Below, piece after piece: positions 1 through 8,716 of a stretch of 64,000 bases of DNA. Numbering within the stretch: the first letter of the stretch is position 1; each line of letters opens with the position of its first letter. The notes under the pieces were generated by a model. The model had not been told where the DNA came from and ran no database searches. It saw nothing but the letters and a program-made list of their open reading frames with translations. This DNA comes from UBA4742 sp963785815 (GTDB taxonomy: Bacteria > Actinomycetota > Acidimicrobiia > Acidimicrobiales > Acidimicrobilacustridaceae), in the NCBI GenBank assembly GCA_963785815.1, contig CAWAWN010000002.1:310001-374000 (forward strand), written 5' to 3'. Both the position numbers and the translations under genes were made by a program.

Positions 1-3000
1 CCGGCGATCTCCTCGTTGTGGCCGTCGCCGTCGACATCCGCGATGGCCGGCGCCACGAACAGGGCCAGGTCGGTGGTGGTGTGGGGCGAACCGGGCAGCT
101 CATCGCCGGTGGCCCCGTCCCAGGCCGAGAGCTGGTCGTCGTTGGGCAGTTGGAGGTCGTTGGCCAGCAGGTCGATGAACCGCGTCAGCCCGGCGGTGTT
201 CGAGGCGATCTCCTTGGTCCCACCGCCCTGGAGCTCGCCCAGGGTCGGGCCGGACAGGCCCATGAGCGAGGCGACGATGTCGTTGGAGTTGCGATCCGCA
301 CCGAAGCGATCCGCGTTCTGCAGGGACAGGCCGCCGGCCCAGGTCACCGGGTTGTCACCCGCCGCGGTCGATCCGTAGACGCTGTGGCCCTGGGCATCGA
401 AGACGTACAAGGTGCCAGCCGAGGAGGCGGCCACGATCTCGGGACCCGGGTTGGCCGGGTCGACGTCGCCCACCACGGCGGGCATGGCCACACCATCACC
501 GATGGTGGGCAGCAGCGAGGTGGCCAGCTGGCTGACCTTGACCGGCCAACCCGGCAGGTAGGCCTGGGCGTCCGGGTTGGGCGACGAGTTGGGATAGCTG
601 GCGTCGGTGCCGTTCGGGGCGACCACGTAGAGGCGGGAGTTGCCGGGGGTGCCCGCCGCCCCCAGCAGGCCCAGCACGTCGGCGCCGTCGCCGATGTTCG
701 GTTGCTCCACGTACTGCTCCTGAGCCCCCACCACGATCTCGGGGTGGCCGTCGCCGTTGACGTCGGCCACCGTCGGGGTGGCCACCAGCTCGCCGCCCTC
801 GCCCACGCCCGAGCCGGGCGCGAAGGTCACCTCGTGGCTGGTCGGATCGACCGAGGACACCTTGGTCGGATCCACCAGCAGCACCGGGAAGCCGGCCACC
901 GGCGTCCCGTCGCCGTGCCAGGCGTAGACGTGGCGGTCCATGGCCGCGGCCACGATCTCGAGCTTGCCGTCGCCGTCGAGGTCGCCCAGCGACGGGGAGC
1001 TGGCGAACTGCGGCTTGGTCCGGTTGAACTCGTTCTGGTCGGACGGGTCGTCGCGCGAGTACGCCGGGTCGACCGACATGGTGGCCAGCCGTTGCCCCGT
1101 GGCCGACCACACGTAGGCCTTGCCGTCGAGATCGGTGTCGACGATCTCGAGGTGGCCGTCGTGGTAGAGGTCACCCACCGCCGGCGCGCCCACCCCGAAG
1201 GCGCCGCGGTGGATGGGGACGTGATCGGCGGTGGCGGTGGGCGAGGTGCTCGGCCACCAGGGCGACACGTCGGCCAGCAGCGGGAAGCCGGGCAGCTCGG
1301 TCATGTCGGGCCGGAAGGCGTGGATCTCGCCGTCGGCGGTGGCCAGCAGCAGCTCCTGGTGGCCGTCGCCCAGCAGATCCACGAACCTCGGGCTGGACGT
1401 GGACGCGCCGGGCACCGCGACCGGCATGCCGGACACCAGGTCGGGGTCGTCGTGCACGAAGACCTGCTTCTGCATCTCGCCAGCCAGCCCGTCGCCTGAT
1501 CCGCCGTGGGCGGTGACCACCACCCGGATCCGTACCGAGAACTTCTCCTCGTCGGGCCGGTCCTGCATGCTCGGGTCGACCGGCGCACCCCGGGCGTCGT
1601 CGGGGAGGGCCGCGGCGATGGACGCCAGGTCGAGGGTGGCCAAGGTGCCGGAGGTGGGCGCGGTCAGACCAGTGCGCGATGCCACCGTGGTCCAGTGGTC
1701 GGTGGCCGGGTACAGCGGTGGCTCGAACCCCGGGGCCCACTGGACCTGGAAGTCGTAGGACTGGGCCCGCGGCGCGGCCACCCGACCGGTCACCGCGGCC
1801 GTGCCGGTGGCTCCGAGCAGGTCGAACCAGGCCGGGCTGTCGATCATGGCCTCGGGTGGGATGCGACCGTCGCGCACCGCCTTGAGCATCTCGTAGGTGT
1901 TGACCCGGCCGTAGCCGAACGTGGCGTCCCACCCCGGCGTGCTGGGGTAGCGCACGGTGTCGAGGATCGGGCTGCCGTTGGGGGTGCCGAAGTTGTTGGC
2001 CGGGTCCACCGCGTTGGGGGTGGAGAAGTCGATGTCGTCGGCGGTGGACCGCACGATCTGCATGGCCTCGTCGGCCGACAACACGTTGTCCCCCGGTCGC
2101 CAGCCGGTGAGGGCGGGGTTCGGGGCGATGCCGAGCTGGCGGGCGTAGCTCTCGACCAGCCCCACCATCCCGGCCGCCTCACCGGTGGCCTCCGACGAAC
2201 AGGAGCTGGACGGGATGCTGACGAAGGTGTGGCCGCCGAAGTTGGTGCACCCGTTCAGGGCCAGGTAGCCCTCGTTGGTACCCCCGCCCAACGGGTTGCT
2301 GGAGAGGGTGGTCACCGAGTTCACGTCCATGGTGTGCTCGAGCGAGGCGGGCAGGTTCGGGTGCTTGGACGCCTCGTCGGCCATGGACGCCACCACCACC
2401 ACACCCCGGTGGTAGGCCGCGTCGATGGCGTCCTGGGCCTGGCGCGGATCGTTCAGCGCGCCGAGGGCCTCCTGGATCACGTCCGCGCCGGAGTCGAGCC
2501 CGAAGAGCACGCCGGCCGCGAAGCGACCGCCGTCGGCGATGAAGGAGTCGCCCACCCGCACCGGGATGAACTGGCAGTTGGGGCAGGTGCCCACGTTGCC
2601 GGTGCCGTTGGCGGCCGCGCTCGAGTCCTTGGCCTCGCCGGTGCCGTGCCCGTAGCTGACGGTGTCAAGCGGGTCGTTGTCGCCGTAGAGGAAGTCCCAG
2701 CCGGAGATGTCGTCCACGTAGCCGTCGTGGTCGTCGTCGCGGTGGTTGTTGTAGGCCGGGTTGAGGATGAGGTCCTCGGGATCGGCCACGCCGTTGTGGT
2801 TGAGGTCGGGGATGGCGCCGAAGTCGGTGATGTTGAACACGCCGTCGTGGTTGCAGTCGCCGTCGGCCACCGCCGGCCAGCACGGCGGCTGGGCCTCCCC
2901 CAGGTTGATGTAGGCCTTGGTGGCCAGATCGGCCATGGAGGCGGTGTCCCGCCACTCGATGCCCGAGTCCAGGATGGCGATCCGCACCGAGGGGGAGCCC

Positions 3001-3326
3001 TCGGACAACCCCCAGGCCAGGTCGGTGGCCGAGCCCTTCTGCCCGCACAGGTTCTGCGGGGAATCGACCAGCGACGGGTTGGGGTCACGCAGCGACGTCC
3101 GCTTGTAGTCGTTGCGATCGAACTCGGCCGGCAGCGAGGCCGGCTCGTCGGACGGGCCGTAGCGCCAGTTGGTGCAGTCCAGCGGATCGCCGGGGATCCA
3201 CTCGCCAGCAGCCTTCGGCTGCGGGGCCGCGCCGGCGCGGTCTGGCGCGCCCGCGGTCGCCACGGCGGTGAGCAGGCCAACGGCCACCATGCCCAGGAGT
3301 GCAGCTCGGTGCAACCTCTTGCCCAT
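1..3326 (-). CDS. Secreted subtilisin-like (S8) serine protease with FG-GAP/VCBS-type repeats, 3' end outside window
   Basis: The frame opens at ATG 3326 and stays open to position 1, giving at least 1108 residues without a stop, so the C terminus is missing. A signal peptide is visible (basic start, hydrophobic stretch, Ala-rich cleavage region around residue 33). The subtilase triad can be placed as Asp120 (LDSGIEWRD), His227 (SYGHGTGEA) and Ser378 (SCSSEATGEAAG), followed by the usual FGYGRVN ending of the catalytic domain near residue 480. The second half contains repeated calcium-loop-like motifs such as DVNGDG, DLDGDG and DVDGDG, typical of FG-GAP/VCBS beta-propeller blades. The likely role is extracellular proteolysis with the propeller as a binding or scaffold module; the substrate is unknown. 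The divergent neighbour is heme A synthase, 118 bp away, with no obvious functional link. Confidence 0.85.
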   Translation of the reverse strand, partial: MGKRLHRAALLGMVAVGLLTAVATAGAPDRAGAAPQPKAAGEWIPGDPLDCTNWRYGPSDEPASLPAEFDRNDYKRTSLRDPNPSLVDSPQNLCGQKGSATDLAWGLSEGSPSVRIAILDSGIEWRDTASMADLATKAYINLGEAQPPCWPAVADGDCNHDGVFNITDFGAIPDLNHNGVADPEDLILNPAYNNHRDDDHDGYVDDISGWDFLYGDNDPLDTVSYGHGTGEAKDSSAAANGTGNVGTCPNCQFIPVRVGDSFIADGGRFAAGVLFGLDSGADVIQEALGALNDPRQAQDAIDAAYHRGVVVVASMADEASKHPNLPASLEHTMDVNSVTTLSSNPLGGGTNEGYLALNGCTNFGGHTFVSIPSSSCSSEATGEAAGMVGLVESYARQLGIAPNPALTGWRPGDNVLSADEAMQIVRSTADDIDFSTPNAVDPANNFGTPNGSPILDTVRYPSTPGWDATFGYGRVNTYEMLKAVRDGRIPPEAMIDSPAWFDLLGATGTAAVTGRVAAPRAQSYDFQVQWAPGFEPPLYPATDHWTTVASRTGLTAPTSGTLATLDLASIAAALPDDARGAPVDPSMQDRPDEEKFSVRIRVVVTAHGGSGDGLAGEMQKQVFVHDDPDLVSGMPVAVPGASTSSPRFVDLLGDGHQELLLATADGEIHAFRPDMTELPGFPLLADVSPWWPSTSPTATADHVPIHRGAFGVGAPAVGDLYHDGHLEIVDTDLDGKAYVWSATGQRLATMSVDPAYSRDDPSDQNEFNRTKPQFASSPSLGDLDGDGKLEIVAAAMDRHVYAWHGDGTPVAGFPVLLVDPTKVSSVDPTSHEVTFAPGSGVGEGGELVATPTVADVNGDGHPEIVVGAQEQYVEQPNIGDGADVLGLLGAAGTPGNSRLYVVAPNGTDASYPNSSPNPDAQAYLPGWPVKVSQLATSLLPTIGDGVAMPAVVGDVDPANPGPEIVAASSAGTLYVFDAQGHSVYGSTAAGDNPVTWAGGLSLQNADRFGADRNSNDIVASLMGLSGPTLGELQGGGTKEIASNTAGLTRFIDLLANDLQLPNDDQLSAWDGATGDELPGSPHTTTDLALFVAPAIADVDGDGHNEEIA

Positions 3327-3444
3327 CGACCCCCCAACAGCTCGTGTGCCCGCGTCCCCCCGGCGACCGTGCCGATCAGCGGTGACAGGGCGACGCTACC
3401 GCGGGCGATTGGGTCGGGGCGGGGTGCGCCCGTAGCATCGAGGC

Positions 3445-4371
3445 GTGCGCCTGCCTCGCATCACGCTCGCGCAGTTCCGGATCATCACGCTCGTGGTCGT
3501 GGTGGCCGTGTCGGTCATCGTCGTGACCGGGGCAGCCGTGCGGCTCAGCGACTCGGGCCTGGGATGCCCGGACTGGCCCAACTGCACCCAGCATCACTTC
3601 GTGGCCAAGGCCTCGTTCCACCCTCAGGTGGAGCAGATCAACCGCGACTTCACCGGCCTGGTCTCGGTGGCCGTGGCCGTGGCCGTGCTCGGGTCGCTGG
3701 CCCTGGTGCCTCGCCGGCGCGACCTCATCGCCTGGTCGTTGGGGCTGGTCGGGGGCCTGGTGGCCGAGATCGTGCTGGGCGGCATCGTCGTCCTCTCCAA
3801 CCTGTGGCCACCGTTCGTGGCCCTCCACTTCCTTCTGGGCATGGCCCTGGTCTGGAACGCGGTGGTGCTGCACGACCGGGCCGGCCACGCCGACACGCCC
3901 GGGGCGCTCACCGTCTCGCCCACCGTCCAGCCTCTGGCCCGGCTCATGGTGGTGGCGGCCGGCCTCGTGTTGGTGACGGGCACGATCGTCACCGGTACCG
4001 GGCCCAACGGGGGCGACCAGCACGTGAAGCGCCTGCCCTTCCTGGTGGAGGACGTGGCCCGCATCCACAGCCTGACCGTGTGGGGGTTCCTGGCCCTGAC
4101 CGTGGCGGCCCTGGCGCTGCTGGTGCGGTCTGGCGCCAGCCGGCAGGTGCGCCGCCGCACCCTCGAGCTGGTGGTGCTCATCGTTGCCCAGGGGGCACTG
4201 GGCTACACCCAGTACTTCATGGGCGTGCCCCGTGGGCTGGTCCTGCTGCACGTGGTGGGCGCGGTGGCGGTGTGGATCGTGGCGCTGCGCTTCTACACCG
4301 GCCTCTACGCCCATCCCGAGCTGGACCGGCCCCCGCGGGCGCCCGAGGACGTGACCGTCGCGGCCGGATGA
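3445..4371 (+). CDS. ctaA: Heme A synthase, CtaA/COX15 family
   Basis: A 308-aa polytopic membrane protein with about eight hydrophobic segments. It oxidises heme O to heme A for aa3-type cytochrome oxidases. Family marks visible are the N-terminal GAAVRLSDSGLGCPDWP segment, the EQINRDFTG segment that holds the conserved Glu, and later membrane histidines in LHFLLG, RIHSLTVWG and LLHVVGA. In the first haem-ligand position an Asn stands where many homologues have His (ExxHR), which I recall as common in actinobacterial members. The start is GTG 3445, immediately before the Arg-rich first helix. No other haem biosynthesis gene is next to it. Confidence 0.9.
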   Translation: MRLPRITLAQFRIITLVVVVAVSVIVVTGAAVRLSDSGLGCPDWPNCTQHHFVAKASFHPQVEQINRDFTGLVSVAVAVAVLGSLALVPRRRDLIAWSLGLVGGLVAEIVLGGIVVLSNLWPPFVALHFLLGMALVWNAVVLHDRAGHADTPGALTVSPTVQPLARLMVVAAGLVLVTGTIVTGTGPNGGDQHVKRLPFLVEDVARIHSLTVWGFLALTVAALALLVRSGASRQVRRRTLELVVLIVAQGALGYTQYFMGVPRGLVLLHVVGAVAVWIVALRFYTGLYAHPELDRPPRAPEDVTVAAG

Positions 4372-4385
4372 GGGACAATCGAGCC

Positions 4386-4726
4386 ATGCCGGTCGTGTCA
4401 ACTGGTCTGCCGGGGCTTCACCCCCCGAGCGAGCGCCTCTCGTCGACCAGCCCGGTCGAGGTGGACGAGCCCATCCACGACACCGACCTCGACCTCGATC
4501 GCCCATGGGTGGTGATCGTCTGGAACGACCCCATCAACCTGATGGACTACGTGACCTTCGTGTTCCAGAAGCTGTTCGGGTACAGCCTGGAGAAGGCCAC
4601 CAGCCTGATGCTCGACGTCCACGAGAAGGGTCGGGCCAGCGTGTCCACGGGGCGCGCGAGAAGGCGGAGTTCGACGTGTTCCGCCTCCACGAGCACGGCC
4701 TGTGGGCCACCATGCAGCAGGACTGA
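4386..4726 (+). CDS. clpS: ATP-dependent Clp protease adaptor ClpS, with a -1 frameshift
   Basis: ClpS delivers N-degron substrates to ClpA/ClpC-ClpP. ATG 4386 opens a frame with an acidic N-terminal tail followed by the ClpS core: PWVVIVWNDPINLMDYVTF, the VFQKLFGYS helix and LMLDVHEKGRASVSTG. After the GGGG run at 4649-4652 the family sequence continues in the -1 frame as AREKAEFDVFRLHEHGLWATMQQD up to TGA 4726. The span is 341 nt, one base short of an intact 113-aa gene. Slipping back one base on the glycine codon GGG restores the expected protein exactly, so the choices are a base lost in sequencing, a real mutation or frameshifting. It is followed at once by a DUF2017 gene, the usual actinobacterial neighbour. 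Confidence 0.85.
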
Positions 4727-4728
4727 GC

Positions 4729-5217
4729 ATGGCCCGCTTGACGCGCTGGTTGGGCGCCTTCGGCTGGCGCCCGCTGGTCGACGTGGTGCCCGGGGGCTAC
4801 CAGGTGAACCTGACCAAGCCCGAGCAGCGCGTGGTGCTGGACTCGATGGACGAGCTGCGCGTGATGATGGCCGACCACGACCCCGCCACCCGTCGGCTGT
4901 TCCCCACCGCCTACGTGGAGGACCCCCAGCTCGACGCCGAGTACCAGCGGCTGGTGGGCGACGACCTGCGCCAGGGACAGCTCGACGCCCTCGACGTGGT
5001 GGAGCGCACCATCGACGGCGAGGTCATCGACCAGGCCGAGGCCGAGGCCTGGATGCGGGCGGTCAACGGCGTCCGGCTGGCGCTCGGCACCCGACTGGAC
5101 GTGAGCGAGGAACCGCCCGAAGCCCTCGACGCCGACGATCCGGACCTGCGCGACCGCATCGCCTACGAGGTGCTCAACATGCTGCTGGGCGCCTTCATCC
5201 ACGCCCTGTCCGCCTGA
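4729..5217 (+). CDS. DUF2017 family protein (AosR-like)
   Basis: A 162-aa soluble protein with the DUF2017 pattern: an N-terminal basic segment (MARLTRWLGAFGWRP), the LTKPEQRVVLDSMDELR helix and a C-terminal helical part ending AYEVLNMLLGAFIHAL. Members sit directly after clpS in many Actinomycetota; a mycobacterial member has been described as a redox-responsive regulator, AosR. No cysteine is present in this copy, so a disulfide-based redox switch like that proposed for AosR cannot operate here in the same way. ATG 4729 lies 2 nt after the clpS stop; a longer in-frame start at 4702 would lie inside clpS and is less likely. Confidence 0.8.
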   Translation: MARLTRWLGAFGWRPLVDVVPGGYQVNLTKPEQRVVLDSMDELRVMMADHDPATRRLFPTAYVEDPQLDAEYQRLVGDDLRQGQLDALDVVERTIDGEVIDQAEAEAWMRAVNGVRLALGTRLDVSEEPPEALDADDPDLRDRIAYEVLNMLLGAFIHALSA

Positions 5218-5223
5218 GCGGCA

Positions 5224-5237
5224 CGCGCCGGGGCGCG
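5224..5237. terminator. Short GC-rich hairpin between convergent genes
   Basis: Arms CGCGCC and GGCGCG separated by GG, in the 32-bp gap between the DUF2017 gene (+) and the HExxH protein gene (-). No T-tract follows on either strand, so the terminator call rests on position and symmetry only. Confidence 0.35.
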
Positions 5238-5249
5238 CGCTGCGCCTGA

Positions 5250-7310
5250 TCAGTGGCAGGCGGCGATGGCCTGCTCGACCGCGTTCTGGTCGGCCTGCTG
5301 GGCCGAGTCGGAGTCGCTGACGATCTGGTCCAGCGTCAGGCGGTCGATGGCGCCGCGGCTGGCGCACTCGGCTGCTGTGTCCGGGACGCTCTGCTTGAAG
5401 AAGACGCCGGCCAGCTCGAGGCGGGCGGCGACCACCTCCAACGCATCGCTGGAGCGGTCCTTGCCGGTCAGCTTGACGTCGGCGCCGGGATCGCAGGCGT
5501 GCAGCAGGACGGTGCTGCCGTGCTGGCTCACCGTGGTGTTGGGGCTGGGGCCGACGGCCTTCCACTGGTCGAGCAGGCTGGTCATGGTGGCGGTGTCGGC
5601 GGCCGTGGTGCCCTGGTACTCGGCGTCGAGGCACACCACCCCTGAGGACTGGCGGTAGCCGATGCTGGTGTCGCTGTGCCAGCCGTCGACGGCCTGCAGG
5701 GCCTTGTGCACGTCGAGGCGCCGGGCCAGAAGCAGGTACCACTGGAGGGCACCGAAGGTGTTGTCGCCGTCGTCGGCCCGCTTGGCTCCGGTCGGCAGCA
5801 GCAGGGCGGGCAGGGTGGGCACATCGCTCGACGTCTGGTCGAGGTAGGTGAAGATGTTCATGAGCGCGGCGGTGCTGGCCGGCGGGGTGCGCAGGGCGTC
5901 ATCGATGGCGCTGTTGCCGCCGCGGGCCTTGAGGGCCTCCACGAAGGCGGGCCCGACGATGTAGGGCTCGGAGTCCTGGGCCACGAGGATGTCCGGCACG
6001 TTCGAGTAGGCCTGGTCCGAGCCCTGGCTCTCGGCCTTGTTGTACTCGTCCTGGTCGGACTGGGACATGGTGGCGGCGTACGCGTTCTGCACCACGACCG
6101 CATCGCCCTCGATCACCGAGCGATAGGCCTGGGCCGAGTCGTCGGGCAGGGTGTCCTGGCGGCTCAGGTCGAAGTACTGGTCCTGGAGGGCGTGGGTGAG
6201 CTCGTGGGCCAGGGTCACCCGCACGTCGGGTGTGAGGGCGGTGCCCTTGACCCGCACCTTCTTGTCGTGGAAGTCGTAGTAGGCCAGGATCCCGTTCTCG
6301 TTGAGGCCGTTCTCCTGCTTGAACAGGTCCACCTTGCCGTCGATGAGGCCCAGGGCGCGCATGAGGCCAGCCTGGTTGGCGATGTCCTGCTTGTCCTTGG
6401 CGCTGAGCGAGTCGGACGAGGTGCTGACGGTCTTGTTGAACGCCTTGGGGGTCATGAAGATGACCTGCACGGGGTGCTTGAACACCATGCCCCGCTGCTG
6501 CTCGTCGAAGTGGACGATCGGCAGGATGCGGCTGTCCCACTCGCTCGGGTAGCTGGGCCCCTGGTCGCGCAGGGCGAAGGCGGCCACGGCCGCGCCGATG
6601 AGGACGACCGCCAGCACGCCGAGGGCCACGATCGGCTTGCGTGACCGCTTCTTCGGGGCGGGCTCGGCGCCCGGACCGGGCCCGAAGCCGGCCGGGGGCG
6701 GTCCGGCGGCGTTCCAGCCGGCCGCCCCACCGGCTGGGCCACCGGGACCCATGGGCGGACCGGCCGGCGGCGCCCCCCACGAAGTCGGGCTGGGCGGGGT
6801 GGGCTGGGCGGGCTGGCCCGGGGTCGTCGACCAGGACCCGGGCGACTCGGCCGGCGGACCCGACGGCGGCGCCCAGGTGCCGGTCGGCGTCGCCGACGGG
6901 GAGGGTGGCGGCGCCCACGAACCGGGCGGGGCGGCAGGAGGTGGCGCCTGCGGCGTAGGCGGCGGCGCCCACGAACCGGGCGGGGCGGCAGGAGGGGCCG
7001 CCGGCGTGGTGGACCACGGTGGCGTGGGCTGGGGGGTGGGCCAGGGTGGCGTCGACGCGGGCGGGCGGAAGGGGGCGGACGACGGTGCAGCGGTTGCAGG
7101 CGGCGTCGGCGCGGGTGGCGCCGGCCAGGCCGGTGCGGGTGGGGTCGGCGGTGCCGGTGGGCCCGACGATGGGCTCGACGGGGCACCGGGCGCCGACGGG
7201 GGCGGCGCGGCATAAGGTGCGCCCGTGGGGGGTGGGGGCGCGCCAGCCGCCGCGTGCTCGTCGTCCGGCGGCGGCGTCGGTGGCCCGCCCGCTGGGGGCA
7301 CTTCGGTCAT
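5250..7310 (-). CDS. Membrane-anchored Pro-rich protein with extracytoplasmic HExxH metallopeptidase-like domain
   Basis: A 686-aa protein. Residues 1-220 are low-complexity Pro/Ala/Gly/Ser with repeated PPGSWAPPP units. A basic patch (KKRSRK) and one membrane helix follow near residues 224-247. The extracytoplasmic part contains LAHELTHALQDQYFD near residue 368, a zincin-type HExxH motif with a nearby Glu/Asp-rich helix. The predicted topology is a cytoplasmic Pro-rich tail with an outside putative metallopeptidase domain. I do not recognise a named family beyond this. The start ATG 7310 is preferred over an upstream in-frame start at 7490, because that extension would cross the tRNA-Glu gene. 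A 35-bp exact DNA repeat lies in the Pro-rich part. Confidence 0.75.
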   Translation of the reverse strand: MTEVPPAGGPPTPPPDDEHAAAGAPPPPTGAPYAAPPPSAPGAPSSPSSGPPAPPTPPAPAWPAPPAPTPPATAAPSSAPFRPPASTPPWPTPQPTPPWSTTPAAPPAAPPGSWAPPPTPQAPPPAAPPGSWAPPPSPSATPTGTWAPPSGPPAESPGSWSTTPGQPAQPTPPSPTSWGAPPAGPPMGPGGPAGGAAGWNAAGPPPAGFGPGPGAEPAPKKRSRKPIVALGVLAVVLIGAAVAAFALRDQGPSYPSEWDSRILPIVHFDEQQRGMVFKHPVQVIFMTPKAFNKTVSTSSDSLSAKDKQDIANQAGLMRALGLIDGKVDLFKQENGLNENGILAYYDFHDKKVRVKGTALTPDVRVTLAHELTHALQDQYFDLSRQDTLPDDSAQAYRSVIEGDAVVVQNAYAATMSQSDQDEYNKAESQGSDQAYSNVPDILVAQDSEPYIVGPAFVEALKARGGNSAIDDALRTPPASTAALMNIFTYLDQTSSDVPTLPALLLPTGAKRADDGDNTFGALQWYLLLARRLDVHKALQAVDGWHSDTSIGYRQSSGVVCLDAEYQGTTAADTATMTSLLDQWKAVGPSPNTTVSQHGSTVLLHACDPGADVKLTGKDRSSDALEVVAARLELAGVFFKQSVPDTAAECASRGAIDRLTLDQIVSDSDSAQQADQNAVEQAIAACH
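6907..6995. repeat. Two 35-bp direct repeats in the Pro-rich coding part
   Basis: Identical 35-bp copies at 6907-6941 and 6961-6995, period 54 bp (18 codons), encoding repeated PPGSWAPPP-type units of the Pro-rich tail. The in-frame period suggests expansion or contraction by slippage. Confidence 0.7.
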
Positions 7311-7451
7311 GGCTCGCCGACTATAGAGCCGGGGGGTGGCCCGACCGCCGCAGGTGGGGCCATCGGCCCACCTGGCCTCGGCGAGGGGATCGGCCCCGCC
7401 AGAGCTGTCCGACGGGGTGCTCTGATATCGTGGGAGGCCCCTCAGGAACGA

Positions 7452-7527
7452 GCCCCCATCGTCCAGTGGCCCAGGACGCCGCCCTTTCAAGGCGGTAACA
7501 CGGGTTCGAATCCCGTTGGGGGTGCCA
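7452..7527 (+). tRNA. tRNA-Glu (anticodon TTC)
   Basis: A full cloverleaf can be drawn. The acceptor stem pairs GCCCCCA with TGGGGGT (one G-T pair at the base). The anticodon arm is CCGCC-CTTTCAA-GGCGG and the T arm carries GGTTCGAATCC. The discriminator is G, and CCA is encoded at 7525-7527, unlike the two tRNAs that follow. Confidence 0.95.
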
Positions 7528-7662
7528 CGCCGCCGGCCCGTCGACGCGGGCCCGTCACCAACCCAAGCAGATGGCGTGGGCCGCGCGGGAGCGTGTAGCG
7601 TGCCCTTCCGCCCCTGATCGACCTTGCGTCGCTCGAGGGCAGGTGGCCTTCACCGGCCATGA

Positions 7663-7737
7663 GGTCCCGTGGTGCAGTTTGGAGTGCACGCCGCCCTGTC
7701 AAGGCGGAGGTCGCGAGTTCAAATCTCGTCGGGACCG
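7663..7737 (+). tRNA. tRNA-Asp (anticodon GTC)
   Basis: Acceptor stem GGTCCCG with CGGGACC, anticodon arm CCGCC-CTGTCAA-GGCGG, T arm with AGTTCAAATCT. The discriminator is G. No CCA is encoded. Confidence 0.95.
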
Positions 7738-7794
7738 CGAGCCGGGCTGCTGGTCGGCCCGGCGCCGTTCGGCTGGCTTCGCCGCCCGCCGCCC

Positions 7795-7867
7795 GGTCGG
7801 GTAGCTCAGTTGGCAGAGCGTCCGCCTGAAAAGCGGAAGGTCACCGGATCGACGCCGGTCCCGACCA
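7795..7867 (+). tRNA. tRNA-Phe (anticodon GAA)
   Basis: Acceptor stem GGTCGGG with CCCGACC, D arm with GCTCAGTTGGCAGAGC, anticodon arm TCCGC-CTGAAAA-GCGGA, T arm with CGGATCGACGCCG. The discriminator is A, with no encoded CCA. It is the last tRNA of the Glu-Asp-Phe cluster. Confidence 0.95.
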
Positions 7868-7876
7868 CTCACGGAA

Positions 7877-7893
7877 CCCCTGCTCAGCAGGGG
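7877..7893 (+). terminator. Hairpin terminator after the tRNA cluster
   Basis: Perfect 7-bp stem CCCCTGC / GCAGGGG with a 3-nt loop, 9 nt after tRNA-Phe, followed by CTTCT. Position and stem strength fit termination of the tRNA transcript. Confidence 0.65.
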
Positions 7894-8077
7894 CTTCTGC
7901 GCGTGGGAACGGCTCGGGGGGCTCGTGTGGCGGACCATGGCGCGCTCTTCTGCGCGGTCTTGCGGTATCCCCGGCCCGGCCCGGCGCGCGAACGCTCTCG
8001 ATCCGCTTGCTCCCGCCGGTATCGGCGGTTGACGGTGTAGGCAGGCCACCGAGGCGCTCACCGGGCACGATGGCGTC

Positions 8078-8281
8078 GTGACCCGTGGTGAGCAGCTGCT
8101 CGAGGACTTCCGGCGGCAACGCCGGGCCGGTGACCCGCGCATCACCGCGGAGGGCCGAGAGATCCTGCTCCGCCTCACGGTCGGCGACCTGGCCGACGAG
8201 TTCGCTGACTCCCTCGCCGAGGTGAGCGCCGACGATCCCATCCTGTCCGGTCGGCTCGACCGCGACGCCGGGCTGGACTGA
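8078..8281 (+). CDS. Small hypothetical protein
   Basis: A 67-aa acidic, helical ORF from GTG 8078 (begins MTRGEQLLEDFRRQRRA, ends GRLDRDAGLD). No family recognised, no membrane segment, no clear Shine-Dalgarno. It lies alone between the tRNA cluster and a region without clear genes, so it may be a gene or a chance ORF in GC-rich DNA. Confidence 0.4.
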   Translation: MTRGEQLLEDFRRQRRAGDPRITAEGREILLRLTVGDLADEFADSLAEVSADDPILSGRLDRDAGLD

Positions 8282-8408
8282 CCAACCCCGGCGGAGACCT
8301 CATGATCGTCCTCACCGCGAAGGCGGTCTCTGAACCGCTGTCCATCCAGGCCCGAGTCAGCGACCACCGGCGCGAGGACCGACGCGTCAACGACGAGGAC
8401 GCTCGTGG

Positions 8409-8501
8409 TCAGCGATTCCTGCCCTCGAAGTGCGTGACGACCGCGGCGACCACCACCACCAGGACCACGACGAGCACGAAGATCCCCGGCCCGACGATCA
8501 C
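8409..8501 (-). CDS. Possible single-pass membrane micropeptide
   Basis: A 30-residue ORF from GTG 8501: four residues, then a hydrophobic run rich in Val/Leu, then a polar tail HFEGRNR. The N-out/C-in layout with a charged tail looks like a genuine small membrane protein. There is no strong ribosome binding site and the longer in-frame extension to 8657 is Arg-rich and unconvincing. Apart from this, 8282-8716 shows nothing else that I can support. Confidence 0.3.
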   Translation of the reverse strand: MIVGPGIFVLVVVLVVVVAAVVTHFEGRNR

Positions 8502-8716
8502 CCGTTCGAGCCTACGGCACGTCGTCGGACTGCCGCGCCCGTCCCATGCCCGATGACCGGGCACCGGGCGCTCCCCCATCGAAGCATCGGTCGGGTCGTC
8601 GCGCCGCCGGTGCGGGTCCGAACGCGAACGCGAGTGGCTGGCAACGAGCGTTGCCAACGTCGCGAGTCTGCCCCTACGGTGCGCATGAACCAGCCTCTAC
8701 ACCGGAGGAATCGCCA

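Noticed and set aside
1506..5249. 1247-aa plus-strand frame across the protease, ctaA and clpS
   Set aside because: Low-complexity Gly/Arg/Val product that overlaps four recognisable genes in other frames.
7741..7794. A fourth tRNA between tRNA-Asp and tRNA-Phe
   Set aside because: No cloverleaf can be drawn in the 57-bp spacer.
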